A DNA stretch of 64,000 nt from Desulfovibrio sp. (GTDB taxonomy: Bacteria > Desulfobacterota > Desulfovibrionia > Desulfovibrionales > Desulfovibrionaceae), in NCBI GenBank assembly GCA_016218665.1, contig JACRDI010000004.1, positions 39,359-103,358 of the forward strand. Reading direction: 5' to 3'. A program made the translations under genes and the position numbers. The notes under the pieces were generated by a model. It was not told the DNA's origin. It did no database searches and saw nothing but the letters and a program-made list of their open reading frames with translations. The first letter of the stretch is position 1, and the number at the start of each line of letters is the position of its first letter. Shown here piece by piece: positions 9,513 to 17,958 of this stretch.

Positions 9513-11063
9513 CTAGCGGGGCGTGAACAGGGCCAGGCACTCGGCATGCGCCGTGTGCGGGAACAGGTCCACGGCGCGCACGGCGGCGAGGTCGAAGCTC
9601 CCGTCTTCGCCCGCCCCCCCGGCGGCCAACAACCCAGCATCCCTCGCCAGGGTGGCCGGATTGCAGGACACGTAGGCCAGGCGCGCGGGCTTCACCCGGT
9701 TCAGCCAGGCGATGAGCCCGCTGTCCAGGCCTTCGCGCGGGGGGTCCACCACCACGGCGTCGGGCCGGGCGAAGCCTTCGGGCAGGCGCTCGGGCACGGC
9801 GCTCTCGCCGGTCAGGTCCGCGCGCAGGAAGCGGCAGTTCTTGGCCCCGTTGAGCCTGGCGTTGGCCTCGGCGTCGGCCACGGCGGCGGGGTTGGCCTCC
9901 AGCCCCAGCACGCGGCCCGCCCCCGGCGCGAGGAAGAGCGCGATGCCCCCGCCCCCGCAGTAGAGGTCGAAGAGCACGTCCGCGGGCGCGAGGGCGAGCA
10001 TGTCCCGCAGGCCGGAATAGAGCGCCAGGGCCCCGCCGGTGCTGGTCTGGAAGAAGGCGTCGGCGCTCACGGAGTAGCGCACGTCCTCCAGCCCCTCGGT
10101 GAGGGCGCTGGCGCCCAGGGCCAGCAGGGTGCGCTCGGCCTGGGCCAGGCCGTCGGCGCGGGCGCGCTCGGCGTGGACGAAGCCCGCCAGCCCGGGGAAG
10201 CGCTTCAGCAGGTCCTCGCCCATGGCGCGGATGGCCTGGGCCGGGGAGCTGTCCGCCGGGACGGGTGCGGTGATGAGCTGGGCCAGGAACTTGCCCTCCA
10301 GCACGCTGTGGCGCAACACCAGGTGGCGCAAAAGCCCCTGGCCGCTGCGGCGGTCGTAGGCGGGCAGCCCGGCCTCGCGGCAGGCGGCGCGCACGGCGTC
10401 CACCATCTCCGAGCCCTCGGCCGGGAAGATGGCGCAGGAGGCCAGGTCGAACACGCGGCCGGGGTCGGCCTTGGCGTACAGGCCCAGGCGCAGGGAAGCG
10501 CCGAAGCCCTGGAAGGCGAATTCCATCTTGTTGCGGAAGGCCGTGACGCTTGGCGCGGGCACGGCGGGCAGCACGGCCCCCGGCTCCACCCGGCCGATGC
10601 GCCTGAGGGCATCCAGGATCTGGCGCTCTTTCCAGTGAAGCTGGCGGGCGGAATCCAGGTTCTGCAGGGGGCAGCCGCCGCAGACCGCGAAGTGCGGGCA
10701 CAGGGGCTCCACGGCTTCCGGCGAGGGCGTCACGACCTCCGCCACCTGGGCCTCGGCGTGGCGGCGGTGCACGCGGGTGATGCGCGCGCTCACCACCGAA
10801 CCCGGCAGGGCCCCGGCCACGAACACGGCCATGCCCGCCTCTTCCGTCCCTTCTGGCCCTTCCGGCATGCGGGCCACGCCCGCGCCGCCCAGGGCCAGGG
10901 TGTCGATGGAAAGCTCCACCGTCTTGCCCTCAAGGGGGTGCGCCTCGCGCTCCGGGGCCGGCCTGCGGTGCTGTCCGCCGCCCGAACCGCCGCGCGTTCC
11001 GGCCTGGGAATGCCTGCCCGAGGCGTGCCTGCGGCCGCCGCGTCCTGATGTCCTGCTGCTCAT
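9513..11063 (-). CDS. 23S rRNA (uracil-5-)-methyltransferase, RlmD/RumA family
   Basis: SAM-dependent RNA methylase. A TRAM domain spans about residues 45-110. A 4Fe-4S cysteine motif follows (CPHFAVCGGCPLQNL). The C-terminal Rossmann domain has DLYCGGGGIALFL, the DPPREGLD motif and the catalytic loop YVSCNPATLARD. The first 40 residues form a Gly/Arg/Ser-rich extension that may help bind RNA. The ATG is preceded by AGGAG at good spacing. Paralogs (RlmC, TrmA) exist, so the exact target base is inferred. Confidence 0.88.
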   Translation of the reverse strand: MSSRTSGRGGRRHASGRHSQAGTRGGSGGGQHRRPAPEREAHPLEGKTVELSIDTLALGGAGVARMPEGPEGTEEAGMAVFVAGALPGSVVSARITRVHRRHAEAQVAEVVTPSPEAVEPLCPHFAVCGGCPLQNLDSARQLHWKERQILDALRRIGRVEPGAVLPAVPAPSVTAFRNKMEFAFQGFGASLRLGLYAKADPGRVFDLASCAIFPAEGSEMVDAVRAACREAGLPAYDRRSGQGLLRHLVLRHSVLEGKFLAQLITAPVPADSSPAQAIRAMGEDLLKRFPGLAGFVHAERARADGLAQAERTLLALGASALTEGLEDVRYSVSADAFFQTSTGGALALYSGLRDMLALAPADVLFDLYCGGGGIALFLAPGAGRVLGLEANPAAVADAEANARLNGAKNCRFLRADLTGESAVPERLPEGFARPDAVVVDPPREGLDSGLIAWLNRVKPARLAYVSCNPATLARDAGLLAAGGAGEDGSFDLAAVRAVDLFPHTAHAECLALFTPR

Positions 11064-11115
11064 GGGTCTCCTGGGCCGGGCCCGGATGAGGGCCGACGGC
11101 GTATGGGGTCGAGGT

Positions 11116-11895
11116 CTATTTCGGGGGCTCGTAGCCCGTCATCTCCATGGAAAAGTGCCCCACCACCACCTTGCTCTTCACCCGCACGGGAATGCGCCGT
11201 GCGTCGTTGGTGATCCAGACCTGGAGGGTGGCGTCCGGGCTTTTGCGGAACACCCCGCCGATGTTGCGCACGTCGGGCTCCACCAGCAGGGTGTCGAACT
11301 CGCCCGCCGGGGTCTTGATGGTCTCGCGCTTCACCACCTTGGCCGTGCCGGTGATGCTCTTCTCGCCGTCGGTCACCGGCGCGGCGAACTCGTAGCCCAC
11401 GGCCAGCGGCCTGGTGCGGAAGAGAAAGAGCATGGACAGCGGGTCGAAGCTGCCGGTGGGGATGATGACCGCGTTCTTGAAATTGCCCTTGCTGTAGCGG
11501 TAGGCCACGTTGCCGTTCTTGTCGAAGCGCACGATGTAGTTGCGCACGTAGTCGCCCTCGCTCTGGTCCTTGCGGTAGAGGATGGCGTGGGTCACGGCCG
11601 GGTCCACCCAGGACTCGATGGAATCGCGCACCTTGTAGAAGGTGTCGATGAAGGGCGTGCTCTTGGCCAGGGCGCGGAAGTGCATGGCCTGGCGGCCCTC
11701 CACCTGACCCGAATCCAGGGTCTCCAGCGTGGCCGAGCCCGCCAGGATGAAGGTCCAGTAGAGGTTGTAGCTGATCTTCTCGCCGGGGCCGAAAGGCAGC
11801 GCGGCCTGGGCGGCTGCGGCCGGGCGGGCTGCCAGGGGCAGCAACAGGGCGAAAAGGACGGCCCCCAGGGCGGCCAGGGCGCGAAGCGGCTTCAT
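11116..11895 (-). CDS. DUF3108 secreted protein
   Basis: Exported protein of 259 residues with an N-terminal signal peptide (MKPLRALAALGAVLFALLLP, cleavage near AAA-QA). The mature part has the DUF3108 look: GEKISYNLYWTFILAGSATL at the start, a central TRPLAVGYEF stretch, and VWITNDARRIPVRV near the end. This family is found in Gram-negative envelopes as a beta-rich domain of unknown function. It lies 52 bases downstream of the RlmD-type start region on the same strand. Confidence 0.75.
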   Translation of the reverse strand: MKPLRALAALGAVLFALLLPLAARPAAAAQAALPFGPGEKISYNLYWTFILAGSATLETLDSGQVEGRQAMHFRALAKSTPFIDTFYKVRDSIESWVDPAVTHAILYRKDQSEGDYVRNYIVRFDKNGNVAYRYSKGNFKNAVIIPTGSFDPLSMLFLFRTRPLAVGYEFAAPVTDGEKSITGTAKVVKRETIKTPAGEFDTLLVEPDVRNIGGVFRKSPDATLQVWITNDARRIPVRVKSKVVVGHFSMEMTGYEPPK

Positions 11896-12042
11896 AGGCG
11901 GCAAAGTGCGGTCTGGCGGGCGGATTGTCAAGGCTTGCCGGGCCCGCGGCCCTTGCATCCCCCCCGCCTGGCGGGGTATGGAGGGGGCAACCGCCCGGCG
12001 TTGATCCCTCTTTGGGCGGAACCAACCTGCGAGGAGTGCCGC

Positions 12043-12540
12043 ATGCTGTTTCGGAAAAGAGCCTGGGATTTGATGCGCGACGATTTCGCCACCGTGGACG
12101 AGTCCGCCAGCCTGGCGGAGGCCGTGCGCGCGCTGCGCGAGAGCCAGAAGAAGACCCCGGAGAACAACGTGGTGCTCGTCATGGGCAAAAGCGGCAGCAA
12201 GGAGGGCGTGCTCAAGGGCGCGGTGTCCGTGTGGACGGTGCTTGCCGCCCTGGACGAGTGCGTGCTGCGCGACCCCGAGCTCAAGGTGGTGCAGGAGAGC
12301 GACTTCGACAAGACCTTCGCCCGGGCCAGCGCCGTGTGCACCCACACCTCGCTGGAGGGCCACATGGAGCCCGACGTGCCCACCCTGAAGCCCAACGATC
12401 CGCTGCCCGTGGTGCTGGAGCTCTTTCTGCGCCGCCGCAGGGGCTGGGCCGTTGTGCTGGAGAACGGCAAGGTCCTGGGCGTCATCCTGGTGGCCGACCT
12501 GTACCGCGAGCTTTCCGAGGACATGACCAGGGCCTTCTAG
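12043..12540 (+). CDS. CBS-domain-pair protein
   Basis: Small cytoplasmic protein of 165 residues made of two CBS motifs (LMRDDFATVDESASLAEAVR near residues 10-30, and PDVPTLKPNDPLPVVLELF with VLGVILVADLYREL at the end). CBS pairs bind adenine nucleotides and sense energy state, but no effector domain is attached. A GAGGAG ribosome binding site precedes the ATG. It is a single-gene unit with a strong terminator right after it, divergent from the DUF3108 gene. Confidence 0.82.
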   Translation: MLFRKRAWDLMRDDFATVDESASLAEAVRALRESQKKTPENNVVLVMGKSGSKEGVLKGAVSVWTVLAALDECVLRDPELKVVQESDFDKTFARASAVCTHTSLEGHMEPDVPTLKPNDPLPVVLELFLRRRRGWAVVLENGKVLGVILVADLYRELSEDMTRAF

Positions 12541-12571
12541 CCCGGCGCCACCGGAAGGACAGAAACCCAAG

Positions 12572-12603
12572 GGCCGCCTGCGCGTGATCGCGGGCGGCCT
12601 TTT
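12572..12603 (+). terminator. Rho-independent terminator after the CBS gene
   Basis: GGCCGCC (12572-12578) pairs with GGCGGCC (12593-12599), followed by TTTT. It lies between the CBS gene and the converging tup operon and may serve both. Confidence 0.8.
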
Positions 12604-12617
12604 CATTTCCCCCCGGG

Positions 12618-13292
12618 CTAGCCCTGGCCGGAGACGATCCTGCCCTCTTCCAGGGTCAGCACCGTGTCCGCGCAGTTGGAGAGCCAGTCCAGATCGTGGC
12701 TGGCGATGACCAGGGTGGTGCCGTGCCCGGACCGGGCGGCCAGGGCCGCGGCCTTCACGTGCCCGGTGCTCTCCCGGTCCAGCCCGGCCGTGGGCTCGTC
12801 CAGCAGCAGGGCCAGGGGCTTCAGGATCAGCCGGGCGGCCAGGGCCACGCGCCGGGCCTCGCCGCCGGAAAGTTGCCGCCAGGGCCGGCCGGCGTATTCC
12901 TTGGCCTCCAGGCCCACGCTGGCAAGGGCCGCGGCGATGTCCTCCCGCGTGGGCGACAGGCCGCGCAGCTTGCAGCCGTAGGCCACGTTGGCGGCCACGG
13001 ATCGCGAGAGCAGGCAGGTGTCCTGCCCCAGCAGCACTGCCCCCCTGCGCAAGAGGTGGGCGTTGCGCCAGGCCTGGGCATCCACGGCGCGGCCGTCGAA
13101 CTCCAGGCTCCCGGCGCTGGGCTCCAGAAGAAAACCGAGCAGCTTGAGCAGGGTGCTCTTGCCGCTGCCGTTGTGCCCGGCCAGGCCCAGGATGCTGCCG
13201 CGCGGGATTTCCAGGTGCGGCACGTGCAGCACGGACCGGCCGTCGCCGTAGGCGGCCTCAATGCCGGCAAGGCGGTAGAGCGGCCCGCTCAC
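12618..13292 (-). CDS. tupC: Tungstate ABC transporter ATP-binding protein TupC
   Basis: ATPase of a tungstate importer. Walker A is GHNGSGKST (residues 39-47), the signature is LSGGEARR, Walker B is LLLDEPTAGLD and the switch histidine is in ASHD. The GTG start overlaps the TupB stop by 4 bases (GTGA), so the two are coupled. About 224 residues, short but normal for this family. The family is identified from the TupA and TupB genes beside it. Confidence 0.9.
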   Translation of the reverse strand: MSGPLYRLAGIEAAYGDGRSVLHVPHLEIPRGSILGLAGHNGSGKSTLLKLLGFLLEPSAGSLEFDGRAVDAQAWRNAHLLRRGAVLLGQDTCLLSRSVAANVAYGCKLRGLSPTREDIAAALASVGLEAKEYAGRPWRQLSGGEARRVALAARLILKPLALLLDEPTAGLDRESTGHVKAAALAARSGHGTTLVIASHDLDWLSNCADTVLTLEEGRIVSGQG

Positions 13293-14002
13293 ACGCGCCC
13301 CCTGTAGTCCGCCGCGGAGCGCGCGCGCAACAGGCCCACCACCAGGTTCACCACAAGGGCCACCAGCATGAGCACGATGCCCAGCGCGATGCCCGTGGCG
13401 AACTCGCCCTTGCCGGTTTCCAGCGCGATGGCCGTGGTGATGGTGCGCGTCTGCCACTTGATGTTGCCGCCCACCATCATGGCGATGCCGACCTCGGAAA
13501 CGATGCGGCCGAAGGCCGAAGCCGCGGCCAGCGCCATGGCGAAGCGCGCCTCCACCAGGGTGGCCGCGAGCAGCTGGAAGCGGTCCGCCCCCAGGGAGAG
13601 CACGGTCTGGGTCAGGCGCACGTCGGTGCTCTCCACGGCCGTGGCGGTCATGGAGATGATGATGGGCAGGCCCAGGAGCGTAAGGCCTATGGCCATGCCC
13701 GGCAGGGTGAACAGAAGGCCCCACTCGCCCAGGGGTCCGCGCGCGGTGAACAGGGCGTAGACGATGAGGCCGATGACCACCGTGGGCAGCGAGAGCAGCC
13801 AGTCCACCATCAGCCGGGCCACGCGCCTGCCGGGAAAGCGGAAATGCCCCAGGGCGAACCCCAGGGGCAATCCCAGGACAAGGCTTGCGGCCAGGGCCAG
13901 GGCCGTCACCGCCGCCGTGGCCCAGACCGCCGAGAAGGTCTCGGGGTCCAGGGCCAGCAGCAGCTGCACGGCCTTGGCCAGGCCCTCGCTGAAGTAGTCC
14001 AC
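13289..14002 (-). CDS. tupB: Tungstate ABC transporter permease TupB
   Basis: Inner-membrane permease of 237 residues with about five or six hydrophobic segments. It has the binding-protein-dependent transport loop near residues 135-170 (SLGADRFQLLAATLVEARFA, then AFGRIVSEVGIAMMVGG), typical of TupB. The start is GTG. It lies between tupA and tupC in the order A-B-C. Confidence 0.92.
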   Translation of the reverse strand: MDYFSEGLAKAVQLLLALDPETFSAVWATAAVTALALAASLVLGLPLGFALGHFRFPGRRVARLMVDWLLSLPTVVIGLIVYALFTARGPLGEWGLLFTLPGMAIGLTLLGLPIIISMTATAVESTDVRLTQTVLSLGADRFQLLAATLVEARFAMALAAASAFGRIVSEVGIAMMVGGNIKWQTRTITTAIALETGKGEFATGIALGIVLMLVALVVNLVVGLLRARSAADYRGRV

Positions 14003-14039
14003 GTTCTTTTAGGCGTCCTTCACGCTGCTTCGCCGCGCC

Positions 14040-14858
14040 CTACTTCGCCGCATTGGGCGTGAAGAGCTGCTTGCCCTCCACCTTGAAGTCGGCGATGGCC
14101 TTCTGCCCCGTGGGGGAGACGAACCAGGCCATGAGCTTCTTGGCGGCCTCGTGCTTGATCTTGCTGCACTTGGGCGAGAGCAGGATGATGCTGTACTGGT
14201 TGCGCAGGGCCATGTCGCCCTCGGAGAGGATGACCAGGCCGGACTTGCCGCGCTCCTTGGCCTCATAGGCGATCCAGGTGCCGCGGTCGGTGACGGTGTA
14301 GGCGCCGCGCTCGGCCGCCATGCGCAGGGTGGTCAGCATGCCCTGGCCGACGCTGATGTACCAGGACTCCTTGTCCGGCGCGAGGCCAGCGGCCTTCCAC
14401 AGCTGCTGCTCCAGCTTGTGCGTGCCGGAGTCGTCGCCGCGGCTGGCGAAGGGAGCCTTGGTCGCGGCGATGGCCTTCAGCGCGTCGGCAGCGCCCTTGC
14501 CCTTGATCTTGGCCACGTCTTTGGCCGGGCCCACGATGATGAAGTCGTTGTACATGAACTCCTTGCGCAGCACGCCGTGGCCCTCGTCGAGGAACTTCTT
14601 CTCCGCGCCGGGGGCGTGCACCATCAGCACGTCCACATCGCAGTTCTTGCCGTGCTCAAGCGCCTTGCCGGTGCCCACCGCGGTCCAGCGCATCTCAAGG
14701 CCGGTGTCCTTCAAGACTTTCGGGGCCAGGTAGTCCAGCAGGCCGGTGTCGGCGGTGCTGGTGGTGGTGCCAACAAGGATGGTCTCCGCGGCCGAGGCGC
14801 TGCCGGCGAAGGCCAGCACGGCCAGCAGGGCGAACAGGAACGAGAATTTGCGCAACAT
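14040..14858 (-). CDS. tupA: Tungstate-binding periplasmic protein TupA
   Basis: Solute-binding protein of 272 residues. The signal peptide ends near ASA-AET. The oxyanion-binding motif TTTSTADTGLLDYL follows directly, and RGDDSGTHKLE forms a second part of the pocket. This is characteristic of TupA, which binds tungstate very tightly for tungsten enzymes such as formate dehydrogenase and aldehyde oxidoreductase. The ATG has a GGAGGAG ribosome binding site. Two tandem palindromes sit just upstream and look like a metal-responsive operator. Confidence 0.94.
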   Translation of the reverse strand: MLRKFSFLFALLAVLAFAGSASAAETILVGTTTSTADTGLLDYLAPKVLKDTGLEMRWTAVGTGKALEHGKNCDVDVLMVHAPGAEKKFLDEGHGVLRKEFMYNDFIIVGPAKDVAKIKGKGAADALKAIAATKAPFASRGDDSGTHKLEQQLWKAAGLAPDKESWYISVGQGMLTTLRMAAERGAYTVTDRGTWIAYEAKERGKSGLVILSEGDMALRNQYSIILLSPKCSKIKHEAAKKLMAWFVSPTGQKAIADFKVEGKQLFTPNAAK

Positions 14859-14893
14859 GGTTTGCTCCTCCGCTTGGGTCAATCGTGGCATAT

Positions 14894-14921
14894 GTCAGAA
14901 ATGACGCATGTCACGAATGAC
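14894..14921 (-). promoter_or_regulatory. Tandem palindromic operator upstream of tupABC
   Basis: Two palindromes, GTCAGAAATGAC (14894-14905) and GTCACGAATGAC (14910-14921), each with GTCA-N4-TGAC symmetry, are spaced exactly 16 bases apart. They lie 36 bases upstream of the tupA ATG. On the minus strand a possible -35 (TTTACA, 14943-14938) precedes them, so they would cover the -10 and the transcript start. A tungstate- or molybdate-responsive repressor is the likely ligand (inference). Confidence 0.65.
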
Positions 14922-15072
14922 ACAGGTCTCGTGGAGATGTAAAGGCCCGCCCCACTGCCCCACGCTCCGGCCCCAGGGAGCAAAACTCCGGGCCAAGGGA
15001 GCAAATCAATGGAACGCAGCGGGCGCGCGGAGAAGCCGCCCAACACGGCGCGAGGCAGGCCGGCCAGCGCCG

Positions 15073-16059
15073 CTACCCCACCCCGTTGACCACGTTCTGG
15101 GGGCTGCCGGCGAGGAACGCCCGCAGGTTGGCCGCGGCGATGCCCATGAGACGCCTGCGCGCCTCCACGGATGCCCAGGCCACGTGCGGGGTGATGAGGC
15201 AGTTCGGCGCGGACAAAAGCGGGTTGTCCGGACGGATGGGCTCCTCGCGCACCACGTCGAGCGCCGCGCCGCCGAGCTTCCCGGCGGTGAGGGCCGCGGC
15301 CAGCGCGGTCTCGTCCACCAGGGGCCCGCGCGCGGTGTTCACCAAAAAGGCCGTGGGCTTCATGCGCGAAAGCAGCTTCGCGTCCACCATGTTCTCGTTC
15401 TCCGCCGTCAGCGGGCAGTGCAGGCTCACCACGTCCGAGTCCTCGAAGAGGTCGGCCAGCGTGGCGAAGGCGAAGGGGCCGTAGTCCGGCAGCTCCTTGG
15501 GCCGGGGCACGTGGCACAGCACGTTCATGCCGAAGGCGTGGGCCAGTTCGCCCACGCGGCGGCCGATGGCCCCGAAGCCCACGATGCCGAAGGTCTTGTT
15601 CGCCAGTTCGGTGATGGGCGCGTCCCAGAAGCAGAAGTCCGGCTGGGCGCTCCAGCGGCCCTGGGCCACGGCCTGCGCGTGGCGGCAGGCCTTGCCGAAG
15701 AGTTCCAGGGTCACGGCCATGACGTGCTGGGCCACGGCCGGGGGCGAGTAGCCCGGCACGTTGCACACCGGGATGCCCCGGGCGGCGGCGGCGGCGATAT
15801 CCACCACGTTGTAGCCGGTTGCCAGCACGCAGATGCACTTGAGGTCCGGCAGGGCGTTGATGGTCCCGGCGTCGAGCACGGTCTTGTTGGTGAACAGCAC
15901 CTGCGCGCCCCGCGCGCGCTCCTGCACGTCCCGGGGCTCGGTGCGGTCGTAAAGAACCAGCTCGCCCTGGTCGCCGATGAGCTCCCAGTAAACGTCCTGG
16001 CCCATGGTGAAGGCGTCGAGCACGACTATTCGCTGGGCGATGCGCGGCGTTGCGTCCAT
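15073..16059 (-). CDS. D-2-hydroxyacid dehydrogenase, hydroxypyruvate reductase/glycerate dehydrogenase type
   Basis: NAD-dependent oxidoreductase of 328 residues. The Rossmann motif is GFGAIG (161-166). The catalytic triad is R244 (NTARGPLVD), E273 (REEP) and H292 (TPHVAW). VLATGYNVVDI and NVPGYSPPAVAQHVMA are close to the HprA/glycerate dehydrogenase subgroup. It should interconvert hydroxypyruvate or glyoxylate with glycerate or glycolate. A strong GGAGGAATGAC region precedes the ATG. It stands alone between tupA and the small-protein locus. Confidence 0.87.
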   Translation of the reverse strand: MDATPRIAQRIVVLDAFTMGQDVYWELIGDQGELVLYDRTEPRDVQERARGAQVLFTNKTVLDAGTINALPDLKCICVLATGYNVVDIAAAAARGIPVCNVPGYSPPAVAQHVMAVTLELFGKACRHAQAVAQGRWSAQPDFCFWDAPITELANKTFGIVGFGAIGRRVGELAHAFGMNVLCHVPRPKELPDYGPFAFATLADLFEDSDVVSLHCPLTAENENMVDAKLLSRMKPTAFLVNTARGPLVDETALAAALTAGKLGGAALDVVREEPIRPDNPLLSAPNCLITPHVAWASVEARRRLMGIAAANLRAFLAGSPQNVVNGVG

Positions 16060-16204
16060 GTCATTCCTCCGAAAAAAGGTGTGTGGCCGACGCCTCGTCA
16101 GCGCGGCGGGCCGAGGGCGCAACCTAGCGCCTTGCGGGGCGCGCCACAAGGGGGGGCGGCACAGGGAACGCACGGGCCGCATCGGGGCAAGGGCGGAAGC
16201 CCCC

Positions 16205-16232
16205 TTGACATTTCACCGCGTTCCGGTGAAAT
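16205..16232 (+). promoter_or_regulatory. Sigma-70 promoter with perfect palindromic operator in the spacer
   Basis: A consensus -35 TTGACA (16205-16210) and a -10 TGAAAT (16227-16232) are 16 bases apart. The spacer and the -10 are filled by the perfect inverted repeat ATTTCACCG / CGGTGAAAT (16210-16218 and 16224-16232, 5-base centre). A repressor here would block RNA polymerase directly. The target is the 47-residue membrane protein starting at 16291. Confidence 0.7.
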
Positions 16233-16290
16233 AGACCCGCCCTGGCGCCAGCCGTGCCGGGCAGCACGAAATCCATTCGGAGGAACGACC

Positions 16291-16434
16291 ATGATCGGCG
16301 AACTCTTGAAAGATATGGCCCACAGCACCGCCCAGGGCACCGTCGGCGTCTCCCTTATCTTCATCTACCTGGCCTGGATCATCACCATCGCCTTCATCCG
16401 CATCCAGCAGGGCAAGAAGGAAGGCCACCACTAG
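16291..16434 (+). CDS. Small single-span membrane protein (47 aa)
   Basis: The 47-residue protein has one hydrophobic segment (VGVSLIFIYLAWIITIAFI, residues 18-36) between an amphipathic N-terminus and a charged, His-ended tail (GKKEGHH). CGGAGG lies 9 bases before the ATG, and a dedicated promoter and a terminator surround it, so it is very likely a real monocistronic gene. I do not recognise the family. The tight palindromic control suggests a condition-specific membrane accessory peptide. Confidence 0.7.
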   Translation: MIGELLKDMAHSTAQGTVGVSLIFIYLAWIITIAFIRIQQGKKEGHH

Positions 16435-16440
16435 GCCGCT

Positions 16441-16492
16441 CGGGCCCTCCGGCCCGCCTGCGAGTCCGGGCCCTCCTGGCCCGCCTGCAATG
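16441..16492. repeat. Two-copy 26-bp tandem repeat
   Basis: Copies at 16441-16466 and 16467-16492 both start CGGGCCCTCC and differ at a few bases. Located between the small membrane protein and its terminator. Confidence 0.6.
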
Positions 16493-16515
16493 TTGACCGG
16501 CAAGACGCTGTCCGG

Positions 16516-16545
16516 GCCGCCCTGCGCGGCCTGGGCGGCTTTCTT
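16516..16545 (+). terminator. Rho-independent terminator of the small-protein transcript
   Basis: GCCGCCC (16516-16522) pairs with GGGCGGC (16533-16539), followed by TTTCTT. Confidence 0.75.
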
Positions 16546-16572
16546 GTATCCACCACAAGCCCCCCATCCGCC

Positions 16573-16734
16573 ATGAAACGTCTCCGCATCTATCACAGCC
16601 GCACAGGGCACAGCCGCACAGGGCACGCACGCATGGGCCGAACCAGCCTCAGCCCCGTTCGCGTCCTGTGGCTGGCCGCGGCGCTGCTCCTGTCAGTGCT
16701 CGCCGTGGCCGTGGGCGACGCCAGCGCCGCCTAG
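16573..16734 (+). CDS. Possible 53-aa membrane peptide, low confidence
   Basis: An ATG frame of 53 codons encodes a basic N-terminus with a repeated SRTGH motif, one hydrophobic stretch (VLWLAAALLLSVLAVAV) and ends at DASAA. It would be little more than a signal peptide. There is no ribosome binding site and it lies after a terminator, so it may not be expressed. Confidence 0.2.
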   Translation: MKRLRIYHSRTGHSRTGHARMGRTSLSPVRVLWLAAALLLSVLAVAVGDASAA

Positions 16735-16749
16735 CCGCGCCAAGGCCCC

Positions 16750-16783
16750 AAAAAAACGGCCCGGAAGGTTTCCCCTCCGGGCC
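16750..16783 (-). terminator. Rho-independent terminator of the TrmH-type gene
   Basis: Read on the minus strand, GGCCCGGA and TCCGGGCC (16758-16765 and 16776-16783) form the stem, followed by a run of seven T residues (16750-16756). Confidence 0.85.
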
Positions 16784-16806
16784 GGCGTTCTCGTTTTGCC
16801 TTCCGC

Positions 16807-17397
16807 CTACTTGTCGCTCCATTCGAGGGTGAGCGCCTCCAGCTCCTCGGGCGTGAAGGCCGGGGAATCCAGCAGCCCCGCGCGCCTGCGCTGGGAGAAC
16901 ATCTCGTACAGGATCACCGCCGCCGCTACGGAGACGTTCAGGCTCTGCACCATGCCCTGCATGGGGATGTAGAGTTCCTGCTCCACACGCTCCACCAGCT
17001 CCGGCGCGGCGCCGCGGTGCTCGTTGGAGAGGATCACCGCCGTGGGGATGGTGAAGTCGAAGGCGTGCAGGGGCTTGGCCGTCTCGGAAAAGCCGGTGCG
17101 GATGACCTGCACCCCGGCCTGGCGGAACTGCTCCAGCATCTTCCCCGCGTCGTCGTGGCGCTCGCGCTCCACCCACTTCTTGGCCGAGGCCGAAGATTTC
17201 TTGCCCAAATCCGGCCATTTTTCCGTGGTGTAGTAAAGATGTATGCGATGAAGGCCGAAAGCGTCACAACTGCGCAGAATGGCCGAGACGTTGTGCGGAT
17301 CCCAGATGTTGTCCATGACCAGCGTCACGTCCTTCTGCCTGCGGGAGAGGACGGCGCGGATGCGCTCAAGGCGCTCGGGTGTGATGAAGCCTCGCAT
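16807..17397 (-). CDS. TrmH-family tRNA/rRNA 2'-O-ribose methyltransferase
   Basis: SPOUT methylase of about 196 residues. Motif 1 is DNIWDPHNVSAILRSCDAFG, matching TrmH, which 2'-O-methylates G18 of tRNA. The knot motifs are AVILSNEHRGAAPELVE and IPMQGMVQSLNVSVAAAVILYE. I chose the ATG giving MRGFITPERL, whose N-terminus aligns with E. coli TrmH; another ATG 33 bases upstream is possible. TrmL- or RlmB-like activity cannot be excluded. It is a single gene with its own terminator. Confidence 0.85.
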   Translation of the reverse strand: MRGFITPERLERIRAVLSRRQKDVTLVMDNIWDPHNVSAILRSCDAFGLHRIHLYYTTEKWPDLGKKSSASAKKWVERERHDDAGKMLEQFRQAGVQVIRTGFSETAKPLHAFDFTIPTAVILSNEHRGAAPELVERVEQELYIPMQGMVQSLNVSVAAAVILYEMFSQRRRAGLLDSPAFTPEELEALTLEWSDK

Positions 17398-17464
17398 GGG
17401 CGTGGCTTCTACCCGCAAGCGGCCGGGCATGCAAGTACGCGATGCCCGACCTTGGCCCGCGGTG

Positions 17465-17493
17465 TTGACTTTCTACGCAGTTTTGCGAATAAG
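17465..17493 (+). promoter_or_regulatory. Promoter of the response regulator-HPt-CheA operon
   Basis: -35 TTGACT (17465-17470), 17-base spacer, -10 AATAAG (17488-17493). It lies about 50 bases before the receiver gene ATG. Confidence 0.6.
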
Positions 17494-17543
17494 CTCATGT
17501 ACCAAGCGGATAATCCGCTCCCCCCATTGCCGGAGGTTCCAAT

Positions 17544-17939
<396 letters not shown>

Positions 17940-17958
17940 CAGGAGCGGGGGTTTTCGC

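Noticed and set aside
12618..13724. Long version of TupC starting upstream of 13292
   Set aside because: The extension lies entirely inside tupB in another frame; the GTGA-coupled start gives the normal ATPase N-terminus.
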